DNA of 64,000 nucleotides. Source: GCA-2746795 sp964643965. GTDB taxonomy: Bacteria; Chloroflexota; Anaerolineae; Promineifilales; Promineifilaceae. The translations under genes and the position numbers were made by a program. The notes beneath the pieces were generated by a model. That model was not told where the DNA came from. It did no database searches and saw only the letters and a program-made list of their open reading frames with translations. The number at the start of each line of letters is the position of its first letter. Within the stretch, counting starts at the first letter, position 1. Of the stretch, positions 53,401-60,234 are shown piece by piece. The stretch is from NCBI GenBank assembly GCA_964643965.1, contig CAZXVH010000003.1, positions 38,815-102,814 on the forward strand, given 5' to 3'.

Positions 53401-53703
53401 ACGACGCTGGTGTGGCAGGCTGATGCGGAAACGGCCGTTAGCTACCACGTCTTTGTGCATCTCATTGATGAAAACGGACAAATTGTGGCGCAGTCAGATG
53501 GGGAACCAGCGGCCTGGACGCGCCCCACGACGGGCTGGCTCCCCAACGAAATCATCTTAGACACGCATAATTTGTCGCTGGAAAATGTGCCGACTGGCAG
53601 CTATCAGCTCAATATTGGTCTGTATAATCCGGAGACGGGTGTGCGGGTGGCGGGAGATGGGGGAGAAACGGCCGTTACCATTCCAGACTTAACGCTACCA
53701 TGA
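50413..53703 (+). CDS. Large membrane protein, 6-PTPS-related/GT-C type (second)
   Basis: 1096 aa, paralogue of the preceding protein. Residues about 6-18 come from a heptamer tract (GQWTVNSEQS). The core begins HLLRLTQLDHLLRQGVFFSR, then WAPDMAQGYGFPFFNFYAPL, and has about thirteen helices with MVERTLVHSDRL before the long loop. Beta-sandwich domains fill the C-terminal 450 residues, ending NENGQ..DGEPAAWTRPTTGWLP. In-frame repeats: STGSVTVSTGSVIV at 51937-51985, five-residue repeats TSTGS at 52851-52895, and GKPVLSNAAG. Overlaps by 4 bp with the genes on both sides, so all three are probably one transcript. Confidence 0.8.
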   Translation: MSRKPSGQWTVNSEQSTSRRWWQRFLVPVTILALSLVALEAILRPSLPCSDDAAFHLLRLTQLDHLLRQGVFFSRWAPDMAQGYGFPFFNFYAPLSYYLAEAVSLLAGNLNLGMRITFALSVYLAGLMAYRLSRDHFSRPAALVTAVAYMYAPYFAYDILFRGNLAESVAWLFLPLSLWTMGRLARTGQNRWLVAAALSYAAVLLTHNVFALIFSPLLGLYGLVASGEGQGVRQRRRNLHSFGRLRRSSLLSTLWPVVFALLLGLGLTTFFWLPAMVERTLVHSDRLLVPPIFVYWGNFVTLAEVFAPPQTVYTSLINPSPARALGLVPLLLALPALLVGWWRFKDSRRRQVIFFGVATAVYIFLMLSISDPIWANLPLIEYVQFPWRLLGPAALCLAVLVGASVDVLASGKPVLSNAAGAAAWQGGKVTISIAVVYCVALILGDLYWLDARYCPGLENPTIADMQAFERATSTIGTTAKGEYLPLTVEYMPETPADEPFAWLPVETVTSTGSVTVSTGSVIVSGSRTPRQLTATVSASEPFTLTANTFDYPGWTAEIDGQKVDIIPGIGTGLITFPVPAGDHDITITFRETPLRLVADLVSLLSVVALIGVASGRWRGGKPLLSDAEGVAELQGGNVTELGVLAIVGVLVFGLVVWILPLFDTLVQYKHVPPSGVAGFYNNKMLLLTYEIAARQMAADESLLVQSAWRAPEPIAGEFRETVRLIGPDGLLWSPKTAVSPRWFRNPTPTNNWTAEQYADSQLLIEPIPGTPPGLYTIQLLLFDEETVMPVPLTTGETALDLGTVQVTRPREAATSTGSTSTGSTSTGSVSAVLRPQYPLQQIWNGVTLSGVSLDREAAAPGDPFLLSLYWQVNEAPLDDADVKLSLLNEQDETVFVQDLPPVRADFPTNQWWAGDAWLGQHAFRLPLALESGDYVWTLQWCVADDCEKEVVLGKLVISAPERLFTPPAVAVETAVQLGELATLLGVNLTVEPDRLQTTLVWQADAETAVSYHVFVHLIDENGQIVAQSDGEPAAWTRPTTGWLPNEIILDTHNLSLENVPTGSYQLNIGLYNPETGVRVAGDGGETAVTIPDLTLP
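51937..51985. repeat. TTCGACAGGCTCAGTGA repeats read in frame
   Basis: CACTTCGACAGGCTCAGTGA followed by a degenerate second copy (TTCAACAGGCTCAGTGA), read as STGSV twice. Confidence 0.75.
52851..52895. repeat. 15-bp perfect tandem repeat x3 in frame
   Basis: CACTTCGACAGGCTC three times without change, read as TSTGS x3. Fifteen is a multiple of three, so copy number can change without frameshift. Confidence 0.9.
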
Positions 53704-55766
53704 GTTTAAATAATCAACGCGGAGGCGCAGAGGCGCAAAGAAAATCTTTTGGTCGGTGGTCATTGGTCATTGGTCTAATTTTTGTTGTATCCATAGCAGC
53801 GTTTTTGCGTTTCTATCGACTCAACGACCTCCCTCCTGGTATGTGGTTTGATGAGGCGTGGAGTGCGGTGGCGGCACGGGACACCGCCGCCCAAGCCGTT
53901 TTTCCGCCCTACTTTGCCGCCAGCTTCGGCGGCATGCACCCCGCCATCGTCTACCTAACTCGCTTCGCCAACCTCTTCACCAGCGGCCATCCGCTCACCA
54001 TTCGCTACGCCTTGGCCGTGGTCGGCGCATTGACGATGCTATTGTCGTTTTTTAGCTACCGGGCGGTTTTTGGTTTAGTGATTAGCGATGCCCCTCAAGC
54101 GTCATTTGTCCAGCATCATTCGTCCATCTTTGCCCTCATTGGCGCCTTCATTCTTACCATCACCTTTCCCTATTTGCTTTTTACGCGCATGGGCTTTGAG
54201 TCGAGTTTGGTGGCGCCGGCTAGTTTGCTGGTATTTTGGTGTCTGGCAGTGTCGTTGCGAAAAGGGACGGCACGATGGTATGGGCTAACTGGCGCGATAT
54301 TGGGGTTGTCGCTTTACAGTTTTGACACGGCGCGCTTTTTGCCTTTTGCCGTTTCACTGGCGTATTGGGGGGTGGTTTTGTCCCACCGCCGCGAAAAGGG
54401 GCTGCGCTATCATTTGTTGAACTTTGTGTGGCTGACTTTGGCGGCAATCTTACTCTTTGTGCCGTTGGGTAGCTATTTTTTGCGCAATTGGGGGCAATTC
54501 ACGGCACGAGCAGGCATTACCACTTATAACACCCTGGGGCCTGGGGCTGGCTCGGCGCCGTTGACGCTGCTGCACAATGCCTGGCGCACGGTAGGCGGTC
54601 TGTCTTTGCCCGGTTTTGGTGATCTGCTTGCGCGGCATAATTTGCCGGGGCGACCTGTGTTTGATCCCTTCCTTTCGATTTTGTTTTGGCTGGGGGCGGG
54701 CATGTTGATTTGGCGGTGGAGGAAGCCTGCCCTGAGCTTGTCGAAGGAACCCTTTGCTATCCTCCTCATCAGTTGGACAAGCGTCATGCTGCTACCCGTC
54801 ATTCTCACCGATGGCGCTCCCACTTATACGCGCATCTTTGGCGCGATTCCGGCGCTGGCGGCGATTGCGGCCTTGAGTTTCGCCATACCTGAGCATATGC
54901 AGCACAAACAGTGGCGCCTGGCGAGTTATGGCGCATTGAGCCTCTTGCTTTTGCTTTCGCTGGGCGCAACTATTTATGATTATTTTGGGCGTTGGGCAAA
55001 CGAACCTGCCTTGTTTGACCAGTTTCAGGTCGCAGATTGGCAAGCGGCCACCCTGGCAAAAGAACGCCTGGCGACAGATACGGTTTACCTGGCGCCTGAT
55101 TTAGTGGATGAGGCGCACCCCACGTTTGATTTGGTGTTGGGCGGCTCTAAGGTGCGTTCTTTTCCGGCGAATTGTTTCGTGATGCAGGCTGGGGGGAAAC
55201 GGCCGTTAACCTATCTCATCCAACCCTCTGCCGCCCCCGACACCCTGTCAGCTTTGCAAGACATCTATCCCGCAGGCCAAACGGAAACGCCCATCATTAG
55301 CCCCCTAACTGGCGAAACGCTGTTTTCAGTTTTCAGTGTACAGTCAGCAGTGAACAGTGAACAGTTGCCTCTGGCTCAATTCGACGATGCCATCCAACTT
55401 TTAGGACAGCCTGAGATTGAGGTCTCAGAGAGCGTTATTACCATTCCTCTCACATGGCAAGCTATCGGGCAACCTGCTGCCGACTATACCTATTTCATTC
55501 ACCTCTATCGGGCAGGCGCAGAAAACGAGCCGCCGGTGGCGCAGTTGGATCAGCAGCCTTGTTTGCCCACCAGCCAGTGGCATGAAGGGGAAATTGTGAA
55601 GGAAACGGCCGTTCTCTTCCTCCCTCCTGATTTAGCCCCAGGCGCCTACACTCTGGCTCTCGGCTGGTATATTTGGCCCTCCTTTGAAAGGTTGTCCCTG
55701 CTTACCAGCGACAAACCATTGCCTGAACAACGTCATCAATTAGGGCAAATCACCATTTCCCCATAA
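53700..55766 (+). CDS. GT39/ArnT-like GT-C glycosyltransferase
   Basis: 688 aa with about eleven helices. The luminal catalytic Asp-Glu pair is in GMWFDEAWSAVAARD (about residues 45-58), followed by GGMHPAIVYLTR. This places it with the dolichyl/undecaprenyl-phosphate-sugar-dependent GT39/ArnT group. The C-terminal ~150 residues are a beta-sandwich like those of its neighbours. Translated repeats are present: NNQRGGAEAQRKSFG at the N-terminus from a GCGCAGAG-type tract, ALSLSKE at about 342, and VQSAVNSEQL at about 545. It overlaps the preceding gene by ATGA. It likely transfers sugars from a lipid carrier at the outer face. Confidence 0.85.
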   Translation: MSLNNQRGGAEAQRKSFGRWSLVIGLIFVVSIAAFLRFYRLNDLPPGMWFDEAWSAVAARDTAAQAVFPPYFAASFGGMHPAIVYLTRFANLFTSGHPLTIRYALAVVGALTMLLSFFSYRAVFGLVISDAPQASFVQHHSSIFALIGAFILTITFPYLLFTRMGFESSLVAPASLLVFWCLAVSLRKGTARWYGLTGAILGLSLYSFDTARFLPFAVSLAYWGVVLSHRREKGLRYHLLNFVWLTLAAILLFVPLGSYFLRNWGQFTARAGITTYNTLGPGAGSAPLTLLHNAWRTVGGLSLPGFGDLLARHNLPGRPVFDPFLSILFWLGAGMLIWRWRKPALSLSKEPFAILLISWTSVMLLPVILTDGAPTYTRIFGAIPALAAIAALSFAIPEHMQHKQWRLASYGALSLLLLLSLGATIYDYFGRWANEPALFDQFQVADWQAATLAKERLATDTVYLAPDLVDEAHPTFDLVLGGSKVRSFPANCFVMQAGGKRPLTYLIQPSAAPDTLSALQDIYPAGQTETPIISPLTGETLFSVFSVQSAVNSEQLPLAQFDDAIQLLGQPEIEVSESVITIPLTWQAIGQPAADYTYFIHLYRAGAENEPPVAQLDQQPCLPTSQWHEGEIVKETAVLFLPPDLAPGAYTLALGWYIWPSFERLSLLTSDKPLPEQRHQLGQITISP

Positions 55767-55838
55767 CCCGGCCACACCTACGCCTCTCCTCTCTGCACCA
55801 CATGATCGTTTCAAGAGGCTGCGCTACAATCCCACACG

Positions 55839-58800
55839 ATGAAAAGTAAACTCCTCACCCTGCTGGCTCTGGCAATGCTGGTCATTCCGGCCGCTTCGCC
55901 CTACTTTCTGCCCGGCATCCCCCGCACCAACGACCTGTCGCCACATCTCATGCGCACGTTGTTTTGGGGTGAGGCGGCCAGTTATTCTGGCTTGTGGCCG
56001 CGCTGGTCGGCAGAGCTGGTCTATGGCTACGGTTATCCCGTTTTCAACTTTTTCCCCTCGCTGTTTCATGCGTCAACTCAATTACTTTACCAAATTGGGC
56101 TGCCCTTGCTCACAACTTATCGGGTGATGGTTTATTTGCACTTTTTGCTGGCCGCGCTGGGCAGTTATCTCTTGGGCAAAGAGATATTTCACTCTCAACT
56201 GGCCGGGTGGGGCGCGGCCGTTGTTTACGTCTACAGCCCCTATTTGCTCTATGATGCCCTCGTGCGCGGCTCTGCCCCGGAAACACAGGCGTTGGCGCTG
56301 CTGCCTTTGTTGATTTTGGCGATTTGGCGGTCGAGTGAACTGTTTACAGTGGACAGTAGGCAGTTTACAGTTTACAGTTTACAGTTTACAGTGGGTAGTG
56401 GCTGGTTGAAAACTGTTCGCGAATCTCTCCTCTCTATTCTCCAATCACCAAAGTGGATTGTATTAACGGCCGTTCTCTTCGCCATCACCCTGCTTTCCCA
56501 TCCCATTGCTTACCAACTGCTTATTCCCATTGGCGTCTGGTTATTGATCAAAGCGATATTTGCTAAACGGCGCTTCGACAAGCTCAGTGGGCGTGGTTTC
56601 TGGCAAACGCTTATCGGTCCGGCGCTGGGCATTGGTCTGGGCGTCTGGTTGACGGCCTTTTACTGGCTGCCCGCCTTTGCCGAGGTCGGTTTCACACGAG
56701 CAGACAGTTCCATTAGCCAGGGCTATGCTTACCAGACTAATTTCTTGACGCTGTCCGACATGCTCAGTTTCCCCACCATTCCTGCGGATCCGGCGCTGAT
56801 CAACCCACCCGTCATCCGCGCAATTCCGGTGGTGGGCTTGTTATGGGCGCTGGTTGTGCTGGCCTGGTGCTGGCAACGCACCAGCCGTGGGCAACGTGAA
56901 ACAGTCGTGGCCTGGACGGCCGTTCTCCTGCTCTCTATCTGGCTCATCACCCCCGCTTCCAGGTTGGTCTGGGACTATTTCCCCCTGCTGCGCCTCACCT
57001 TTTACCCCTGGCGGCTGTTGAGCATGACCTCGGTGGCAACGGCCGTTTTGGTGGCCCTTTCCCTGCGCTTGCTAACAGATTCCACCAAATCGCGTGCTCT
57101 CGTTTCTAATCTCTTCCCTTCTTTTTTGTTAACCAGCCTCATCCTCATCAGCAGCATCCCCTGGCTTTACCCCCCGCGCCAAACCATGCCCGAAACCATC
57201 AGCCTGGCGCGAGCGTTACAAGAAGAATTGCCACCCTATTTCATCGGCACCACCACCCTGGGCGAGTTTTTGCCCCAAACCGTCGTTCAATTGCCCGCCT
57301 ACCTGCCGGAAAACGACCAACTCCGTGCTGGCGAAAATCCAGATCGGTTGCAAGCGCTTGACGGTCTAACCTGGACGCGCCTGAACGAAAATCCCCTTGA
57401 TGCACAGTATCAGGTAGCGGCACAACGGCCGTTAACGGCCGTTTATCGCCAGTTCAATTTCCCCGGTTGGCAGGCAAAAGTAGACGGGCAGTCCGTGCCC
57501 ATCACCGCCAGCCAACCGCATGGCCTCATCACCTTCCCCGTTCCCGCCGGCCAACATGACGTACAAATTTCCTTCACCAACACCTGGTCACGCTGGCTCG
57601 GCTGGGCGATAAGCACATTCGCCTTTGCCATTGTCGCCGCGCTGAGCATTCAGGCCATCACTCATCGACAATCCGCAATCCCCAATCCGCAATCCCCAAT
57701 CCCCAATCCCCAATCCGCAATCCCCAATCCCCAATCCTTCGGTAAGCTCAGGACAGGTTCGTTAATCATTCTGGGGGCAACGGCCGTTCTCATCTGGCTC
57801 TTCTTCTCCTTCATCAACACCCCTTTGCGCCAGCCCACCCTGCTGGCTGAGGGCATTGTGGGTCAGCCAGCCATCACCCCCCTGGATTTTGCCGGCGAAG
57901 TACGCCTGTTAAGCTACGAAGCGCCGCAAAAGCCAGTAGCCGCCGATGACCTCATCCCGCTCACCCTTTACTTCCAGGCCCAAACCGAAATTGGCGTCCC
58001 TTACAACATCGGCGTACAAGTGGTGGACGACAACGGTCTCAACTGGATGGCCGACAGCAGCCGCCCCTTCAACTGGCGCTTCATCGCCGACGAACCCTGG
58101 CCGCTAAATGCTTACCGCCTGGAACCCTTCCTCATCACCCTGCTCGACGGCACACCACCCGGCGCTTACCATTTCCACGTCGGGCTGGTCCGCGCCGATA
58201 CCGGGCAAACGGTGGCGGCTTATGAGGTGGGCGACTTGCTTGTGGAGCAGCCTGCCACAGGCGAAAAGTCCTTAGAAGATGGCATGGTCGCTTCGCCGGT
58301 CACTGAGCCTGTCGAAGTGACCGGCGAAGTGACCGGCGAAGTAGCCGAAGACGCAACGGCCGTTTCTGAGAATCTCAAGCTCCTGGGCACACGGCTGGAT
58401 CGGACGGAAGCGGCGCCGGGTGCTCCGGTGCGGGTGACAGCCTTATGGCAGGCGCTTGCTCCCGCAGCTCAAAACGCCTTCACCCTGCAACTTGTTTCCG
58501 CCGCTGGCGAAGTAGTCGTCAGCCAAGAAGTGACGATTGCGCCGCTGTATCCGCCCGAACAATGGCAAGCTGGAGATCGCCTGCGCAGTGAAAGCGTGTT
58601 GCGCTTACCCGCCGCTACGCCCGACGGCCGCCACACCTGGCAAATTTTGTGGGGGGATCAGCGTGTGGCGGTGGGGGCGGTGCAAGTGAGTGCGCCGCCC
58701 CGGAATTTTGAGCCAATTGAGGTGGAAACGGCCGTTGGCGAAACCGTTGGCGAAATAGCCACCCTGGTCGGTCTCAGCCTCAATCCTGACAACTCAGAAC

Positions 58801-59081
58801 TCACGCTTGTCTGGCAAAGCGAAGGGGAAACGGCCGTTAGCTACCACGTTTTTGTGCATCTGCTGGGACCAGAGGGCGAAATCCTCAGCCAATCTGATGG
58901 CGAACCGGCCAATTGGAGCCGCCCCACCACCGGCTGGCTGCCCGGCGAAATCCTGACCGACCGCCACCACCTGACATTTCCTGACGGCGCGGTCAGCCTG
59001 CGCCTGGGCCTCTACGATCCCACTACCGGCCAACGCCTGCCCACAAACAACGGCGACGCCCTTACCATCCCCCTGCCTTGA
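55839..59081 (+). CDS. Large membrane protein, 6-PTPS-related/GT-C type (third)
   Basis: 1080 aa, third paralogue. It has HLMRTLFWGEAASYSGLWPR, WSAELVYGYGYPVFNFFPSL, about twelve helices, and a C-terminal set of beta-sandwich domains ending EGEILSQSDGEPANWSRPTT. Translated repeats include a 7-residue-period block at about 167-187 (QFTVYSL type), IPNPQSP repeats at about 611-634, FDKLSG, FGKLRTG and EPVEVTGEVTGEVAE. It starts 72 bp after the GT39 gene. It is followed by a hairpin terminator built from two AACGGCCGTT motifs. Role as for the other two: envelope glycan or lipid-linked sugar handling, by inference. Confidence 0.8.
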   Translation: MKSKLLTLLALAMLVIPAASPYFLPGIPRTNDLSPHLMRTLFWGEAASYSGLWPRWSAELVYGYGYPVFNFFPSLFHASTQLLYQIGLPLLTTYRVMVYLHFLLAALGSYLLGKEIFHSQLAGWGAAVVYVYSPYLLYDALVRGSAPETQALALLPLLILAIWRSSELFTVDSRQFTVYSLQFTVGSGWLKTVRESLLSILQSPKWIVLTAVLFAITLLSHPIAYQLLIPIGVWLLIKAIFAKRRFDKLSGRGFWQTLIGPALGIGLGVWLTAFYWLPAFAEVGFTRADSSISQGYAYQTNFLTLSDMLSFPTIPADPALINPPVIRAIPVVGLLWALVVLAWCWQRTSRGQRETVVAWTAVLLLSIWLITPASRLVWDYFPLLRLTFYPWRLLSMTSVATAVLVALSLRLLTDSTKSRALVSNLFPSFLLTSLILISSIPWLYPPRQTMPETISLARALQEELPPYFIGTTTLGEFLPQTVVQLPAYLPENDQLRAGENPDRLQALDGLTWTRLNENPLDAQYQVAAQRPLTAVYRQFNFPGWQAKVDGQSVPITASQPHGLITFPVPAGQHDVQISFTNTWSRWLGWAISTFAFAIVAALSIQAITHRQSAIPNPQSPIPNPQSAIPNPQSFGKLRTGSLIILGATAVLIWLFFSFINTPLRQPTLLAEGIVGQPAITPLDFAGEVRLLSYEAPQKPVAADDLIPLTLYFQAQTEIGVPYNIGVQVVDDNGLNWMADSSRPFNWRFIADEPWPLNAYRLEPFLITLLDGTPPGAYHFHVGLVRADTGQTVAAYEVGDLLVEQPATGEKSLEDGMVASPVTEPVEVTGEVTGEVAEDATAVSENLKLLGTRLDRTEAAPGAPVRVTALWQALAPAAQNAFTLQLVSAAGEVVVSQEVTIAPLYPPEQWQAGDRLRSESVLRLPAATPDGRHTWQILWGDQRVAVGAVQVSAPPRNFEPIEVETAVGETVGEIATLVGLSLNPDNSELTLVWQSEGETAVSYHVFVHLLGPEGEILSQSDGEPANWSRPTTGWLPGEILTDRHHLTFPDGAVSLRLGLYDPTTGQRLPTNNGDALTIPLP
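56338..56400. repeat. ACAGTTT/ACAGTGG heptamer tract in frame
   Basis: About eight units in 7-bp phase inside the third giant protein gene (e.g. cagtttacagtttacagt). The translated block has a 7-residue period. Stop-free in the used frame. Confidence 0.85.
57424..57443. repeat. Two abutting AACGGCCGTT palindromes
   Basis: Two exact copies of the 10-bp palindrome without spacer, inside a coding region. It is the densest point of the genome-wide motif described in the findings. Confidence 0.95.
57669..57738. repeat. CAATCCS heptamer tract in frame
   Basis: About ten units of CAATCCC/CAATCCG, read as IPNPQSP with a 7-residue period, followed directly by a TTCGGTAAGCTCAGG repeat. Confidence 0.9.
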
Positions 59082-59098
59082 TTTTTACAGCGCAAAAA

Positions 59099-59141
59099 AA
59101 AACGGCCGTTTCAGAGCTATGAAGCCCGGAACGGCCGTTTT
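59099..59141 (+). terminator. Terminator formed by two AACGGCCGTT motifs
   Basis: AAAACGGCCGTT and AACGGCCGTTTT are complementary over 12 bp with a 19-nt loop and a short T run. It lies 18 bp after the third giant gene. Confidence 0.65.
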
Positions 59142-59159
59142 CGTGTGGCTGGTTCAGAT

Positions 59160-59336
59160 TTAGACTGTCACATCTGGGAGGGAGGCTGTGGCCTGAGGGG
59201 TTGTTGGCTGCGATGTTTGTATGGGAATAACCACCGGGGTGTGTTGTTCGCTCATTTGGGTGGAAAGCATACAAAAGGCGGCCGTAAACAGGGTGGCAAC
59301 GATGACGGCTGCGCTGAAAACCAAGATGGTACTCAT
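59160..59336 (-). CDS. Small single-span membrane protein (58 aa)
   Basis: Strong ribosome site (GAGGAGG) 5 nt before ATG 59336. The protein is one helix (about residues 2-24: STILVFSAAVIVATLFTAAF) and a Thr/Pro/Gln-rich tail (SQPTTPQATASLPDVTV). No family recognised. It is read away from the hsp20 gene, from the region that also holds the hsp20 promoter. Function unknown; the ribosome site and clear topology make it a likely real gene. Confidence 0.6.
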   Translation of the reverse strand: MSTILVFSAAVIVATLFTAAFCMLSTQMSEQHTPVVIPIQTSQPTTPQATASLPDVTV

Positions 59337-59540
59337 AAATTCCTCCTCAATTTCCTCTCCTGAGGCCACAACAGATGAACCAGTTGCACAAAAAACAACA
59401 ATAAAGGGTGGATGAAAAAATGAATACGGAAATTGTAAAAGATTCCCGTCCCCCTGTCAGTAGTACGTCTGGTTTATGACTTTGGTACTCTCCCCAAATA
59501 TCAGCAAAAAATTAACCGGGAACTAATCCTATATAACGCT

Positions 59541-59557
59541 AACGTAAGATTTACGTT
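59541..59557. promoter_or_regulatory. Operator-like dyad upstream of hsp20
   Basis: AACGTAA-GAT-TTACGTT, a perfect 7-bp dyad in the 380-bp AT-rich region before hsp20. GGAACT at 59519-59524 and a TATATAA lie just upstream. It does not match the HrcA CIRCE element. The rest of the region 59370-59718 shows no gene. Confidence 0.4.
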
Positions 59558-59718
59558 TTTCTTACACGCATGTCCGATAATGCTAACAGTAACGAGCAGT
59601 CAACGCTCACAATTTTCAAACCAATCATATCCATTCCGGAGGTTTACATCTAACCGCTTACCGCGGTAGTGACCATTAAGGAATGGGAAAATTCAGAAAA
59701 ATATTGGAGGTATAAGAA

Positions 59719-60141
59719 ATGAAAACTTTAGTACGTTGGAACCCAACACGCACCCTTTTAGAAGATTTTGATCGCTTTTTTGAAGCGCCTCGCGGGGAAA
59801 TGGTACGCGATTGGAACTTACCCTTAGATGTGGTCGAAAATGAAGATGGCTACCTGGTAAAAGCTTCCATCCCTGGTGTTGACGCCGAAAAACTGGATGT
59901 CGTTTTAGAAGACAATGTCCTCACCATCAAAGCAGAAGTGCAAGAAGAAGCCGTCACCGAGAATGAGCAGGTGCATATCCGCGAACGGCGCACCGGCAGC
60001 TTTAGCCGCAGCCTGCGCTTCCCCATGGATGTGAATGGCGACGAGGTTACTGCCACCTACACCAATGGCGTATTGCAGCTCAACGTTCCCAAAGCCGAAG
60101 CCGTCAAGCCGAAGCAGATTAATGTAAACATCAACAGTTAA
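59719..60141 (+). CDS. Small heat shock protein Hsp20
   Basis: 140 aa of the alpha-crystallin family, an ATP-independent holdase. The N-terminal region is short (KTLVRWNPTRTLLEDFDRFF). The crystallin domain spans about 40-135 (PLDVVENEDGYLVKASIPGV, VDAEKLDVVLEDNVLTIKAE) with the GVLQLNVPK signature near the end. The C-terminal extension has no clear IxI motif (KPKQINVNINS; INV lies close). TTGGAGG precedes the ATG. A 42-bp palindrome follows the gene. Confidence 0.95.
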   Translation: MKTLVRWNPTRTLLEDFDRFFEAPRGEMVRDWNLPLDVVENEDGYLVKASIPGVDAEKLDVVLEDNVLTIKAEVQEEAVTENEQVHIRERRTGSFSRSLRFPMDVNGDEVTATYTNGVLQLNVPKAEAVKPKQINVNINS

Positions 60142-60181
60142 CTGCACAAAAGCGGCTTGACAAGCCACACTATCTATTAAG

Positions 60182-60223
60182 ATGCAGAAGTTCAACTTTT
60201 CTAGAAAAGTTGAACTTCTGCAT
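60182..60223. terminator. Perfect 42-bp palindrome between convergent genes
   Basis: ATGCAGAAGTTCAACTTTTCT is followed without spacer by its exact complement. It contains AGAAGTT.AACTT, the core of the repeats at 28701 and 43751. It sits between hsp20 and the convergent amidohydrolase gene, where it could stop both transcripts. A perfect palindrome this long is also unstable in replication. Confidence 0.7.
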
Positions 60224-60234
60224 TTGAAGACCGG

